Source: Coprinopsis marcescibilis (taxonomy: Eukaryota; Basidiomycota; Agaricomycetes; Agaricales; Psathyrellaceae). From it: DNA of 54,709 nt. Both the position numbers and the translations under genes were made by a program. The number at the start of each line of letters is the position of its first letter. Position 1 is the stretch's first letter. The notes below the pieces were generated by a model, which saw only the letters and a list, made by a program, of their open reading frames with translations, was not told the DNA's origin and ran no database searches. The stretch covers positions 1-54,709 of the forward strand of contig ML210345.1 in assembly GCA_004369085.1 (NCBI GenBank). Direction: 5' to 3'. Below, piece by piece: positions 20,201 to 31,557 of the stretch.

Positions 20201-21149
20201 GTTCTTGCAGCAGTTGAAGTGTGGCAGGGTTCGGCTGCTCGTCCAGGGCATCGATTCCAACGACAAAATTGCGGTTTGTGGGAAGCGTGGGCATGATAGG
20301 GAGGATGATGTCCTTGAGTTGACGCAGTGCTGACGCTGAGGCCAAGGTTCGATTTTCAATGATAATTTCCGCGATGGCCTTCTTGACAGAGTCGTTGATG
20401 GAAGAGAGGCCCAGAATGAGCGCCACTGTGAAGTCTTCCGCCGTTGGCTGTTGGCCTGTAGTATCGAAGAAGACTGAGCATACAAGCAGCCCTTTATGGT
20501 CCAGCTGCTCGCAGATCGTGTGCGCCAGGGCCGATTTTCCGCTTCCGGCAGGTCCAGGAACCAGCAATATTCGAGCTCCCGAGGTGGCGGGTTCCACTTC
20601 GAGGGAAGTGGCCCACGATAGAATAGCCTTGATGTGATTAAGGCGGGTACCGTCCAAGCACGCGCGGGACGGATCCCAGCTGCATCCCTTGGGGTTCCCG
20701 AGCAGCTGTAGCGCTTGGTTGGCATCGGTAATACCTCCATCTGTCGCACACAAGCGTTGGTCATTACCAATAACTGGGCATTGCCAAACAGAATAAACTT
20801 GCAAGTGTTGTAGTTATTGGTAATCCGTTCCGCTGTCTGCAAATGAGAATTGTGGAAATCTGCCTTCAAAACGTTTGGCAAGATATTTCGATCGGGAATG
20901 ATCACTGCAAATTAGGGTCAGCAGATATCTTGAATAGAGGGGCGCTATGCCTTACCATCTCTCTGCGCCTCGGTTTGGTTAGATTCCCCACTGCCTCCCC
21001 CTTTTCTCCAGTGGTGAACCTTAGCCCGTAGCTAAAATGGAGTGACCGGCGTTTGTCAAGGGTGCGATTGAGTGCGACGACGAGTGGTCACTCAGTTAGC
21101 AACAGAAAGTACAGTAACGTCTAGTAGTAGTAACCAATACCTTATCCAT
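17299..21149 (-). CDS. NACHT-TPR NLR-like (STAND) protein, gene C
   Basis: This is a paralogue of gene B in inverted orientation. The five exons are 21149-21141 (MDK), 21031-20956, 20904-20803, 20740-19191 and 19107-17299. All phases agree and give 1181 aa. It has the same P-loop (GPAGSGKSALAHT), Walker B (VVGIDALDEQ) and RPARQVMQYLE segment, followed by TPRs with four 92-aa units and the C-terminus EEPDPVL, shared with copy A. It lacks the 30-residue exon 3 of gene B. The intron at 20802-20741 has a GC donor (cactt|gcaagt) where gene B has GT (ttct|gtaagt). The leader motif (RNILPNVLKADFHNSH...NNYNTYG) parallels that of gene B. The likely role is non-self recognition or cell-death signalling, by family only. 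Confidence 0.9.
17453..18440 (-). repeat. Four 276-bp TPR units in gene C
   Basis: The plus-strand block cgaccacag (or cgaccatag) recurs at 17528, 17804, 18080 and 18356. Each step is exactly 276 bp. Each unit encodes two TPRs. Units 2 and 3 are nearly identical at the amino-acid level. Confidence 0.9.
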
Positions 21150-22602
21150 CTCTATTCCCAGGAAACTGACTCCGACACCGATTGCGCTGCGCAATGGAGA
21201 GTAAAAGTGAAGCGGAAGGAGAGGGAGAGGGAGTAGGAAGTAGAGTGCGAGGCGAGCGTGATCGCCAGGACAAGCACAGCCCTCTTATTAGGTTCTCACA
21301 GCTTTGGACATTTGTTGATGAAGACAATTTGAACGCAAGATACAAGATAGTTTAATTATCGTCTAGAGCAGCCACCGCTTCCCTGCGTCCGGCGTCAGCA
21401 CCAATTTCAGCTATGGGACTATCCAACCCACCTTGCGGAGTCCGTTCCTCCCTTCTTTTCTGCTTCACCAAGGTCTTTGTTAAGGAGGAAATTGAATATT
21501 GCGATATCTGCGAGCGCAATGACGTTGCTCCCGATGGCATCCTTGAACGTCTCGATAATCTCGAAGAGGAATCATTGATGTTCATCGCAGAATTTGCTAC
21601 TCACGCAGGTGAATTTGCAGAAGACGAGCGTAGCTGTACCCCGGAGCGTCCTGTTCTACCAGCAATCCAAGCTTCAAGCTTCAGTATTCAACTGCACACG
21701 AAACTTGTTCCACAACGTCGCATCTTTTGACAAGCAATTTGGTGCGGACGTACGACGAGTTGTCCGGCACACGCTCGGAGCTGCATTTTAACCTGCTCGC
21801 AATATCCCTTTTCGCCTTTGCAAGGTCGCCTTCGGTGAGTGGGTTATGTAAAGGAGTAGGTGATGAAGTGTCTGAGGACTTCCATGATGGCTTGGTGTAA
21901 CGTGTAGGACCAACACTGAGTACTGAACAGGGATACCGCTGTAAGGTAGTCAATACCATTGCGCAAGAGAGTTACGAGCAGCTCACATATGTGATTGTCA
22001 TGATGCATGGTGTTTGGTTCCCAGAGACTGGCCCTGGTATTTTAAATCAATGGGGCGTTGACCACAATGCCATGTCCCACCTTGAAAACTCATCTAATCC
22101 TCGTCTTGAGCAGTCGAACATGTGCACATGGGATAGGCAGTATGTGGTAAACATGTATGTGACGAGAAATAATATAGCCGTCCAAATGAGTGGTCATAAC
22201 TGACTCACGGGAGGCAATCAGCGGCTACGCGGAATTGGCTACAGAAATGAACTGTTCCAATCACAATGTGCTAAAAGGTCCCTGGGGGGAGCGGTCATCT
22301 TCCGCTCTGCCTTGCGCACTGTCCGCGTCGTAGGTGGGTGAAGGGTCTTGCGGACTCTTGAGATCTGAACTGCGGGCTTGTCATCACTACACCTGCTTTC
22401 TCATCCGACATCCTTCTCGACCAAGTTTTTGCTACGGCTGACATAGAGCTACTACTGCTTCATGGTACGCAAGAGACTGCGTTGGACCATCGAAAGCCGT
22501 ATAAAATGTTCTCGTCTGTGCAGCTATTCAAAGCAATAAGTTCAGTCTTCCTTCGTTGCCTCTTACATCTCCATCTACCTTTTACCCTCTCACCTCTATC
22601 TG
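21150..22602. other. Upstream region of gene C and spacer to the SDR gene
   Basis: 21150 to about 21600 is the promoter-side block shared with gene B (inverted). Open frames at 21413-21730 (plus) and 21681-21959 (minus) overlap each other and were not recognised. A coherent gene model could not be built in either direction. From about 22230 to 22600 the sequence is the presumed promoter and 5' untranslated region of the SDR gene. Confidence 0.5.
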
Positions 22603-23585
22603 ATGCCTTCTCAAGCAGTAGCCAAAGCCACAAATCCAGCCTATAGCTCCGAATATGTGCCAACCATTGTCGTGTTTGGTGGGACATCCGGAATTGGCGA
22701 AGCCATCGCTCGCACATTTGCAACCCACACGAAGGGACGAGCACACATCATCATTGTAGGCCAAAACACGGCCGCCGCGGACAAGATTATGGCGACCTTC
22801 TACAAGCCAGACCCAACGAATATCGCGAATTCGACCTACGAGTTCGTCTCCTGTGACGTGGTATCCATGAAGGCCATCCAAGTGTTCAACGAAGACTTGA
22901 AGAAGAAACTGTCGAAGATCAACTACCTCATCCTTTCGGCTGGAACGGCCGGTTTGGGTGGCCGCCAAGACACAGAGGAAGGACTGGATTACAAGATGGC
23001 CGTCCGGTTTTATTCGCGCTTTGCCATCCTTCATGGCCTCTTGCCGCTTTTGAAGAATGCTCAGAACGCAGGAGAGGATACGGGCGTACTATCTGTTCTA
23101 TCGACTGGACACGGCAAGTGGGTGGACTTCAACGACCTTGGCATGACGAAGCGGTATAGCGGCTTCAGAGCCATGTTTGCCACTGCTGGGTATAGCGACT
23201 TCATGCTCCAGGTACGATATTTGGTTTGCCATGCTACCAGATAGTGACTTATGACCTCACTTGTAGGGCTTCTCGAAACGGGCGCCTGGGATTGCATTTG
23301 TCCATAGCTATCCTGGACTCGTCGACACTGGATTATTTCGATCCAACAATTGGATCTTAAACGCCCTCCTTCGACCTGCCGCATGGTTATTCACAGTGTC
23401 GCCAGAGCAGTGCGGAGAATGGATGGATGGTATACGGCCTTCTACGTAGCAACGGTAAATTTGCTCGTATCGATGACCATGGCGAAGATGTGGGGTTTGC
23501 GGATTTGGAATTTGCGACTGACGACGAGAAAGAGGCGTTCTGGAAGCATTGCCTTTCTACAGTGGGACTCCCCGAAGAATGGTAA
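22603..23585 (+). pseudogene. Short-chain dehydrogenase/reductase (SDR) with a 4-bp duplication frameshift
   Basis: This has a Rossmann-fold NAD(P) oxidoreductase layout. Exon 1 is 22603-23211 and exon 2 starts at 23267 after a GT-AG intron. The cofactor motif is FGGTSGIGEAIART near residue 25, and the LSAGTAG stretch replaces the usual NNAG. The usual active-site YxxxK is degenerate: the aligned segment reads AGYSDFMLQGF, with no lysine at the expected position. In exon 2, TGGATGGATGG at 23420-23430 contains an extra 4-bp ATGG unit. Without it, the frame continues through GLLRSNGKFARIDDHG to a TAA at 23583-23585. With it, the frame ends at a TAG near 23447. This is either a real disabling mutation or an assembly error. 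The substrate is unknown. Confidence 0.78.
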
Positions 23586-23844
23586 GTGCCGTCAATCGAT
23601 ATTCACGTTGCAAGTGAGTTGACTTCTTTACTTTTAGATTGAACTACTATTACTTCAGAGGGATTCGCAGTATTTAAGGACAAATGCTTTGCCAACCTGA
23701 TATCATTATAATCGACCTTTTCCACTTAATATTAATCTAATCTATCATACCTGTCGGTCTGTCCCAGGCTCCACTTAGACAAGTGATGATAATTCATTTG
23801 GCAGGATTGTCATTGCCGAGCTTGAGAGCAGCTGAGTTGTACTC

Positions 23845-25482
23845 TCAGGCTGATGATGTATCTCCCCCGTCGTGGTACCACATCCGTGAAGGTATCGCTT
23901 CGTAATTTAACGCCAATACAACCGGTGTAGGGCTCTCGCCCTTGGATTTCTCGTCAGACTCCAAGACCCAGATCCCGTATTTCTCCAACGAGTCCCTCAC
24001 CGATGATTCTTCTACAAGCGACGAAGTCAACGCGACAGTCAGGGGTCTGCCGCGCCTCCCAACCCCCGCAACGGCTTCCTTCATCTTCACCCACGGGAAG
24101 TCAACCCGTTCAAGATAGAGGCCTGGAAGTATGTAAGGCGTATGTGGGAACCCAAGTCCGATGCTCCTATCGTCAGAGTAGAACAATTTGAGTAACCTCA
24201 GGCTTGGTAGGAAGCCTTGCTGCGCGACGAGATTTTCGAGGAGTTGGTGGTAGTCGTGGAAGGTGCCTTCGAAGGTTAGTTCTGCGAGGTTGGGAGTGTC
24301 GGAGAGCAGATTGAGAAGACAGGAAATTGAGGATGCTTTAGGGTCGGATGTTGTTCTGACCATCTCGTTTAGCATCAGTGTCAGTGACTTGAGGTGACGA
24401 GGGTCGAAGAATGGGGTTATGGGAGGGAGAAAGGAGGGGAGAGGGGAGTATGTAGTCCAGGGCGTCCAGTGGCGGTGAGACGGAGGGATGTAAGGGCGGG
24501 ACACCATAATCTGCCACATAGGAATTTCTCAACGCCTTGAGCGTGTGTGTTGATGGTGAGAGATGTTAGGGCGCTTAACATTGCTGACCCCGTCGGAAGT
24601 GGTTCTGGTTCACGGTCGACCGTAACGTGTATGACACAGTGCTCTAGGGTTGTGCATGAATCGAGGATCGTAGCCCAGGTCCAGGCACCCAATCGGATAT
24701 CCGATGATAGGTGCGTTAGATGCATCCAAGGAAGCTGGGATGGGGGCGACCAAATCTGGGACTGGAATGCGTCGAAGGAGAGATTGAGTTTGTGGACTGC
24801 TGGCCAGAAGGTCTGGGAGTGGTGCTTTGAAGAAGAGGATGAAAGGACTTGGAAGAGTTCCTGGGGGTCCATTCCGGCACTCACCAGCGACAGGCTGGAT
24901 ACTCGGGAAAGGGCTGACCTGGACGAGAGGAGTGTGCCCATCATGGTGCCTTTGTGTTCTTCGATGTGGAGAGAGCGGAGAGGAGTGCTTTCGATGCAGT
25001 CTCGCATGCGGCGGGAGAGGGTGAGCGTGTCTAAGAGGGTATACGACGATGCAACAATGGTGCTCAAGGTTGGGAAGGTGATGGTTAAGGAGCATTGGAG
25101 TGGTGCGGCTCGTTCGAACCAGTGTTGTGCCTGGGAGATGTAGCGGCTGATTGTCGAGGCGTATTCTTCGTAGGTGTGTGGTTGTTCATGGCGTGGATGG
25201 AGACGTAGTGACGTCCAGAGCCGATGGTGGCGAGATGCTAAACCTCGCCAATGTGAGCAAACCTGACCGAAGGATAGGGGAGGGATATTTGGATTAGGCG
25301 TGCAGAATTTGGGATATGTGGGGGCGGAGAAGGTGAATATGGTCTCGAGGACATCCTCGGGGACAGTCTCTATAGGGCGAATATGGTTGCTGTCCATTAG
25401 TGGTTTGGGAGAAGCAAAATGTAACTGCGACGTACTCGTCGGAACCAGCTTTAATATGGTCTGAGAATAGCATCTGATCCAT
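23845..25482 (-). pseudogene. F-box protein with LRR-like C-terminal region, frameshifted
   Basis: This is a fungal F-box protein and a presumed SCF ubiquitin-ligase substrate adaptor. Exon 1 is 25482-25436 (MDQMLFSDHIKAG...). A 46-nt intron (25435-25390) leads into exon 2. The F-box begins at about residue 20 (PIETVPEDVLETIF) and contains the usual CSHWRGLASRHHRLWTSL pattern of Agaricomycete F-box families. The rest is leucine-rich and LRR-like. Between about 24535 and 24450 the coding frame shifts by one: the upstream frame ends at 24417, while the homologous continuation (PRHLKSLTLMLNE...) runs to the stop at 23845. No GT-AG intron fits there, so this is either a disabled gene or a one-base sequence error. 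It is divergent from SMC1, with a 543-bp gap. Confidence 0.75.
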
Positions 25483-25913
25483 TTCAATGCTCTAAGCAGG
25501 GCATCACGGAGGTCCAATTACGATTTGCTGCAGGTTTTGTTGTACGCACAACTCAATCTGTTTGCTGCTCAAAAAAAGGTTTAACTACGTTATCGATGCG
25601 TTGCCAGAAGGATGGATGGAGCCCACAGAGTCAAGCAACTATATCTTTACCAACGGACTTCCGTCTAAAAGGTAGCTGCTTGATCGTACTAATGCCATTG
25701 GCGTGCCGAGGCATTCCTGCGGTTAGATCCTGCCATGTAGTAATCGGTATTACCCTCAAAGCTTCCTCCCGGGATGAAGATCCGGGTTGTTATTTCTCGC
25801 TTCCTCGCAGAACACAAATTCTAATGCATTGTAGCAAAGTACCTTCCAACTCTCAGACTTTAGCAGCTTGAAAATTGAGTGGCAGGAACAGGGGCGCGAC
25901 TGTGTCACGAATC

Positions 25914-25940
25914 ACGCGTTTGGCGTCACGCGTCACGCGT
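25914..25940. promoter_or_regulatory. Triple MluI cell-cycle box (ACGCGT) upstream of SMC1
   Basis: Three ACGCGT sites lie at 25914-25919, 25928-25933 and 25935-25940, about 86-112 bp upstream of the SMC1 start codon. In yeasts ACGCGT is the MBF (Mbp1-Swi6) site that drives G1/S transcription, and cohesin genes are among its known targets. The sites also lie upstream of the divergent F-box gene. Binding in this fungus is inferred, not shown. Confidence 0.65.
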
Positions 25941-26025
25941 AACGGGGGCGTGACAGCCAATGCTCCCGAAATCAGAGATGTTCGCCGTCTGTTTGGCAGG
26001 AGCAACCACCGTAACCTCCTTTAAT

Positions 26026-29000
26026 ATGCCTTTAAAACGCATAGAAGTATGCGATTTCAAGTCCTATCGGTCAGTCGAGGGTTCATTCTTCGTATCTGGT
26101 GGCTAACCTTCGATTTAGTGGACACCAAACGATAGGACCCTTCACCACATTTACCTCGGTGATTGGGCCGAATGGCGCGGGCAAATCGAATCTTATGGAC
26201 GCTATCTCGTTTGTTCTTGGTGTGAAGAGTGCACAGCTGCGAAGTGCGCAGCTGAAGGACTTGGTCTATCGCGGCCGAAGGCTGGCGAAATCCGGCATAG
26301 ATGGCGAAGAGAACGGAGAAACACAGCAGAATGGCGCAGCTGAAGACGAAGCAGAGTCTGAAGGTGAAGGTGAAGGCGAAGGGACCGCAAAGAAGGCCTG
26401 GGTCATGGCTGTCTTCGAGGATGACGACAAGAAGGAATGGAGATTCCAAAGGACGTGAGTGCTTGGGAATACTGCAAAACTACTGATTTCTGAACATTGT
26501 TGCAGGATATCGACGAGCGGCGCGTCGGAATACAAGTTGAACGCCAAGGTCGTGACTTATTCGGCATATAACGCAGCATTGATATCCCACAACATCCTAG
26601 TCAAGGCCAAAAACTTTCTTGTCTTTCAGGGAGACGTTGAAGCTGTCGCGTCGCAGTCGCCGCGGGAACTTTCTAAGTTGATTGAGCAAATCAGTGGCTC
26701 GCTCGACCTGGCGGGGGAATACGAAAAGGCCAAGGAAGAGCAGGAGAAGGCAACCGAAAATGCCACCTTCAATTTCACCAAGCGTCGTGGGATTGCTGGA
26801 GAAATCAAGCAGTACAAGGAGCAAAAGTCGGAGGCAGAGAGGTTTTCGAGTCTGACTCAGGAACGGGTGCGTGATATTCTCTGCCTTAATGCTTTCGGCT
26901 AACATATTTGGCATAGGATGACCTAATCCTCCACCGAATCCTACTTAAACTGTATCACATTGAAGAAGCCATCGAAAACAATAGTTTGAACATCATGCGG
27001 AAGAACAAAGAGCTTACTGGACTACGTGAGGAGCAGAAGGTGCACGATGCCTCACTCGAAAGTGCTCGCGCAGACCAAGCAAAAGCCCGAACCAATGTTT
27101 TGCAGAAGGAGAAGCAGATCAAGAAGGCGGAGAAGGCTTTGGACGCAAAGGTGCGTTGACTTTTCCTAGTGGACATTATACAGGCTTACCAGACCACAGA
27201 GACCCGACCTCGTTTCCATCGAAGCTCAAATTACACATTCTACGCGCAAACTGAACAATGCAAAGAAGAACCAAGAAGATATCACGAAGAACGAGTCAGA
27301 CCTTCGCACCAAGGTCGACCACCTCAAGAATGAGCTCGATAATGTTCGCCGGGACGCCAACAAGGCGCAAGGTTTGCCTCTCTCTCTATTTTTATCTCTG
27401 CGGACTACCACTGACATTGTGCGCAGAGGAACAGAGGAAAGCATCCCGCCACAACATTGCCCTTAGCGAAGACAGCTTGGCCGAATACCAAGCTCTGTGC
27501 GTCGTTTACATTCGCGAATATACGCATTAGCTGATATTTGTTTAGGAAATCGACGGCAAGCATGCAAGCTGTGGACGAACGACAATCACTCGAAACTCTT
27601 TCTCGTGATGAAAAGACCGCCCATCGGGCATTAATACAACTCCAGGAGAAGGTCAAAGCTTTCGAGGAAAAGCAGGCGGCGCGCACGGAGGATGTCCAGA
27701 CACAGACAAAGAAGAAGGCAGAGGTATGTACACTTATGCCCTTTTCCGATCCTTTCGTGAATTACCTTTGCTCTTTAGATTGAGGAAAAGTTCAATAGCC
27801 TGCAGGCTGAGCTGCAGCGAGTCCGCCAGGAGTTGGACAATCAACAAGCAGAGCGGGCAAAGATTCAGTAAGCATGTGCCCCTGGGTATATGCGTTTTCT
27901 AACCTGTGCTTTTAGAAAACTGGAGGCCGAGATTGATGAGAAGTTGCAGAAGGTGTACCACGAACTGTTACAGGCTGGCGTCGACAGGAACGAGTCGGAG
28001 CGGGAGGCCAAGCTCAAGGAAACTATATCTAATCTCCAACGCATCTTCCCTGGCAAGTCAGGCATATCTGCAGTGATTTATGATTGCTGACTATGTTAAC
28101 TAGGTGTGCGGGGGCGCGTAGTGGATCTGTGCAAACCCATCCAGCGCAAATATGAGACTGCAGTTTCTGTAATCCTCGGGAGGAACATTGACGCCATCGT
28201 TGTGGATGAGGAGAAGACTGCAATCGACTGCATCGAGGTACGTTACGTTCTCACATGGCTATGTGGTGTGCCTTCGTTTAAGCGATGCGATAGTACATGA
28301 GAAACCAACGGGCAGGCCAAGCAACGTTCATTCCCCTCGACACGATCCAAGTAAAGAATGTGAACGACAAGTTCCGGTCGTTCGCCAAAGGCGCCAGGCT
28401 GGCCGTTGACATTGTGCAATATGAGCCGGCTGTCGAGCGCGCTATTCACCATGCCTGTGGGAATGGCTTGGTATGCGATACAATGGAGGTTGCGAGATAT
28501 GTTTGCTATGAAAAGGGCCAGGAGGTCAAAGGTTCGCAGTCTAGGCATCGTGAAGATTTTGATCCTGACATTGCTGTTTAGCCGTTACGTTGGAAGGTAC
28601 TGTCATCCACAAGAGTGGGTTGATCACTGGTGGTCTTAGCACACATAACACGACCAAGAAGTGGGACGAGAAGGATGTCCAGGGTAAGACTTCGTTGCCT
28701 CCGTATCTCCTGGTTAGTAGTAATTCACGATACCTCATAGGTCTCATTCGCGCCCGAGACACACTTCAAGCACAACGCCATGAGCTCAACAAGCAGAGAC
28801 CTAGGGCCAAGTCGGACGAGAACTTGCTTTCAGAAATCTCACGATTGGAAGCGACCATGAATGTAACTCGCGATGAACTGGTATGCTCCCTGTTCGTCCT
28901 TCTGTTTGATGTCTTTTTACGCGAATTTCTCTTAGGCTTCTTGCAAGCTCAGACTAAAGGGTGTGTCAGACGAACTGAAGCACACCACGAAGGAGCTTAA

Positions 29001-31142
29001 GACGATATCGCCGCAATTGAAGAAGGTCTAGTCTATTTTCGTTCGTCTTCGAGACGTAAACAAGGAGCTTTCTTTGACACGTGGAATTCTAGGCGGAATC
29101 GGATTACGCAGGTCTCCAAGCCCGCATTGGGTCGCTAGCCAAGACCATCAACACCGCAGAGGACAGTATCTTTGCTCGATTCTGTCGAACAATCGGGGTG
29201 ACCAACATACGCGAGTATGAAGAACGTCAACTCAAGATTGCACAAGAAGAGAGTCAAGCGAGGCTGAGATACGATACTCAGATTGCTCGGCTCACGAACC
29301 AGTACGTTCCTTTCATTGAGGGTGATCAGCCTATTTGAAACGGGGTGATAAATGCTTGTTTCCTGTTGCTCAGACTTGATTTCGAATCGGATGGCTTGAA
29401 ATCAATCAAGGAGAGGACCTCTCGCCTGCAGGCTGTGATCACAGCAGAACAGTCGAATTTGACCAAATTGGAGCAACAAAAGACGACTGCGGAGGACGAG
29501 ATCAAGAATGCAGAGGGGGCTATTGACAAATTGAAAGAAGACCTTGCTAGCCTGCAGGAAGTGCTAGAAGAAGTAACCAAGATTGTCGAGCAAGTAAAGA
29601 AGACAACATCGAGGGCCAGCAAAGTTCTGGACCAAGCTCTCAAAGAGATTGCCGCATGGGTGCGTCAACATTCCTCCTCATCAGTACTGTCCGCAACTTT
29701 ACTCATTTACGCCACCTCCGATTGCAATTTGCGAATTCTATGCCATTCATTCTAATTTTACTTCGCAACCAACCTCGCCTTGCTTCCCCGAACCTCATGT
29801 TACGCTGCATGTTGGGGTGGGGTTGTAAACAGAACGATGACATTGAAAAGCTTGCTCTAGATCGATCTGCGATTTACCGCAAATGTCGCTTGGAGGAGGT
29901 AACATTGCCTCTGAAAGAGGGTAACCTTAAAAACGTGCCCATGGAGGAGGTGAGTGAAGCTTGAAGTGGTTTAATTATAGCTTACTGATGATCGATGACT
30001 TTTGAATGATTATGATAACAGAATCTAAGAGAAGAGGTCGCTATGGACGTTGATGAAGACGAAGATGCTACACAAGCGCCGAAAAAGGTTGCAGACTACG
30101 GGATTGAGGTGGACTTTGACTCGATTGAGGACGATGAGAGGGAAGAAGATCCGTCCGAGGTTATTGCAAGATACGACAAGGAAATCTCGAAAACTGCTGG
30201 TGAGATTGAACGCATGGCGCCCAACATGAAGGCGATGGAGCGGTGAGTGTCATTACTACCGAGATATAACGTTTATGTGTACTGATTGATTGGGTCCTTT
30301 TTTTGCTATAGGTTAGATGACGTAGAAAGCAAGCTTGCTGCTACCGAGAAGGAGGCTGACAAGGCGAGGAAGGACTCGAAAGAAGCTCGGGACAGGTTTA
30401 ATGATGTCAAGAAAAAGAGGTGAGGCAGGCGGTTTCCGGTTGGAGTTTTACTTACGTGGTCCCTTCGTCGTTTTCCTAGATGCGACCTCTTCAATAAGGC
30501 GTACAACAATATTTCTGATCGTATCGATCAGGTCTACAAAGATTTGACAAAGGGTAAAGCGGCACCAATGGGTGGTGTTGCGTATCTAAGTTTGGAGGAC
30601 AATGAGGTACGTATCGACCATCTTTGTTTTGGATCTTTTGCTCATGTCTGTTTGAAACTCAGGAACCCTATAACGGCGGTATCAAGTATCATGCTATGCC
30701 GCCCATGAAACGTTTCAGAGATATGGAACAGTTATCTGGCGGAGAGAAGACTGTTGCTGCGCTTGCGTTGTTGTTCGCTATCCACAGGTGAGATCGATGG
30801 ACCAGTTTCAGGGAAGGAGGTCTGATAAGAGGAACGTTTGTTGGCGCAGTTATCAACCTGCACCGTTCTTCGTGTTGGACGAGGTCGATGCTGCACTTGA
30901 TAACACCAACGTGGCGAAGGTTGCGAACTATATCCGCACGCATGCGTCATCGTCATTCCAATTCGTTGTCATCAGCTTGAAAAATACACTATACGAGAAA
31001 GGTAACTCACTGGTTGGAATTTACCGAGACCAAGACGTAAACAGCTCAAGAACATTAACACTTGACGTGCGTCACCCTTTGGCTATGATCGCGATTGAAA
31101 GACTAATAGAACCCTGTTCAGCTGACACAATACGACGACTAG
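26026..31142 (+). CDS. SMC1: Structural maintenance of chromosomes protein 1 (cohesin SMC1)
   Basis: This is the cohesin ATPase subunit that pairs with SMC3 to hold sister chromatids together. Twenty-three exons close with consistent phases and give 1251 aa, close to the usual 1230-1250. The N-terminal ATPase half has [16 protein letters not shown], Walker [13 protein letters not shown], and the SMC1-type [12 protein letters not shown] and VYRGRR. An acidic, Gly-rich insertion (about residues 80-105) follows. Long coiled coils flank the hinge, which begins near 28104 ([15 protein letters not shown]) and includes [17 protein letters not shown]. The C-terminal half has the signature [18 protein letters not shown], Walker [16 protein letters not shown], and a tail ending LTQYDD. 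The intron at 28053-28103 uses a GC donor. The last exon is only 21 nt. Confidence 0.97.
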
Positions 31143-31557
31143 CACTGGACTATTAATGTTATTTTCCTTTCCTCGTTGCTTTCCTATACGTACTTATCGC
31201 TTTCTGTCCTTCGCATCTGTATCTCCCTTCAAGCTATAATCTCCGATACCCGCTTTATGTATCTCTGAATCTGAGTGATGTTCCGAATTTCAAACGCCAA
31301 TTAACCGGCGATTAATGTACACCTAAAGGGACATTACGCGGTTTAAAAAGGGAAGGAACGAATGATAAATGCACAAATTGCGAGCAAACAAGGAGAGGCA
31401 AACGAACCGAAATTTCTACGTACAAAAAATGGGCCCATGAACAAACGAAATAGAATATACCATAAGATAGGGGTTGATTGAATACGAAATACATAAGCAA
31501 ATTGTCCAGATAATACGAAATAAATATCGTATGCTACAAATGCAAACTCGGCGTATT
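31143..31557. other. Convergent 3' spacer
   Basis: This is the 415 bp between the SMC1 stop and the stop of the minus-strand unknown gene. It is AT-rich and has no gene. It presumably contains both 3' untranslated regions. Confidence 0.6.
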
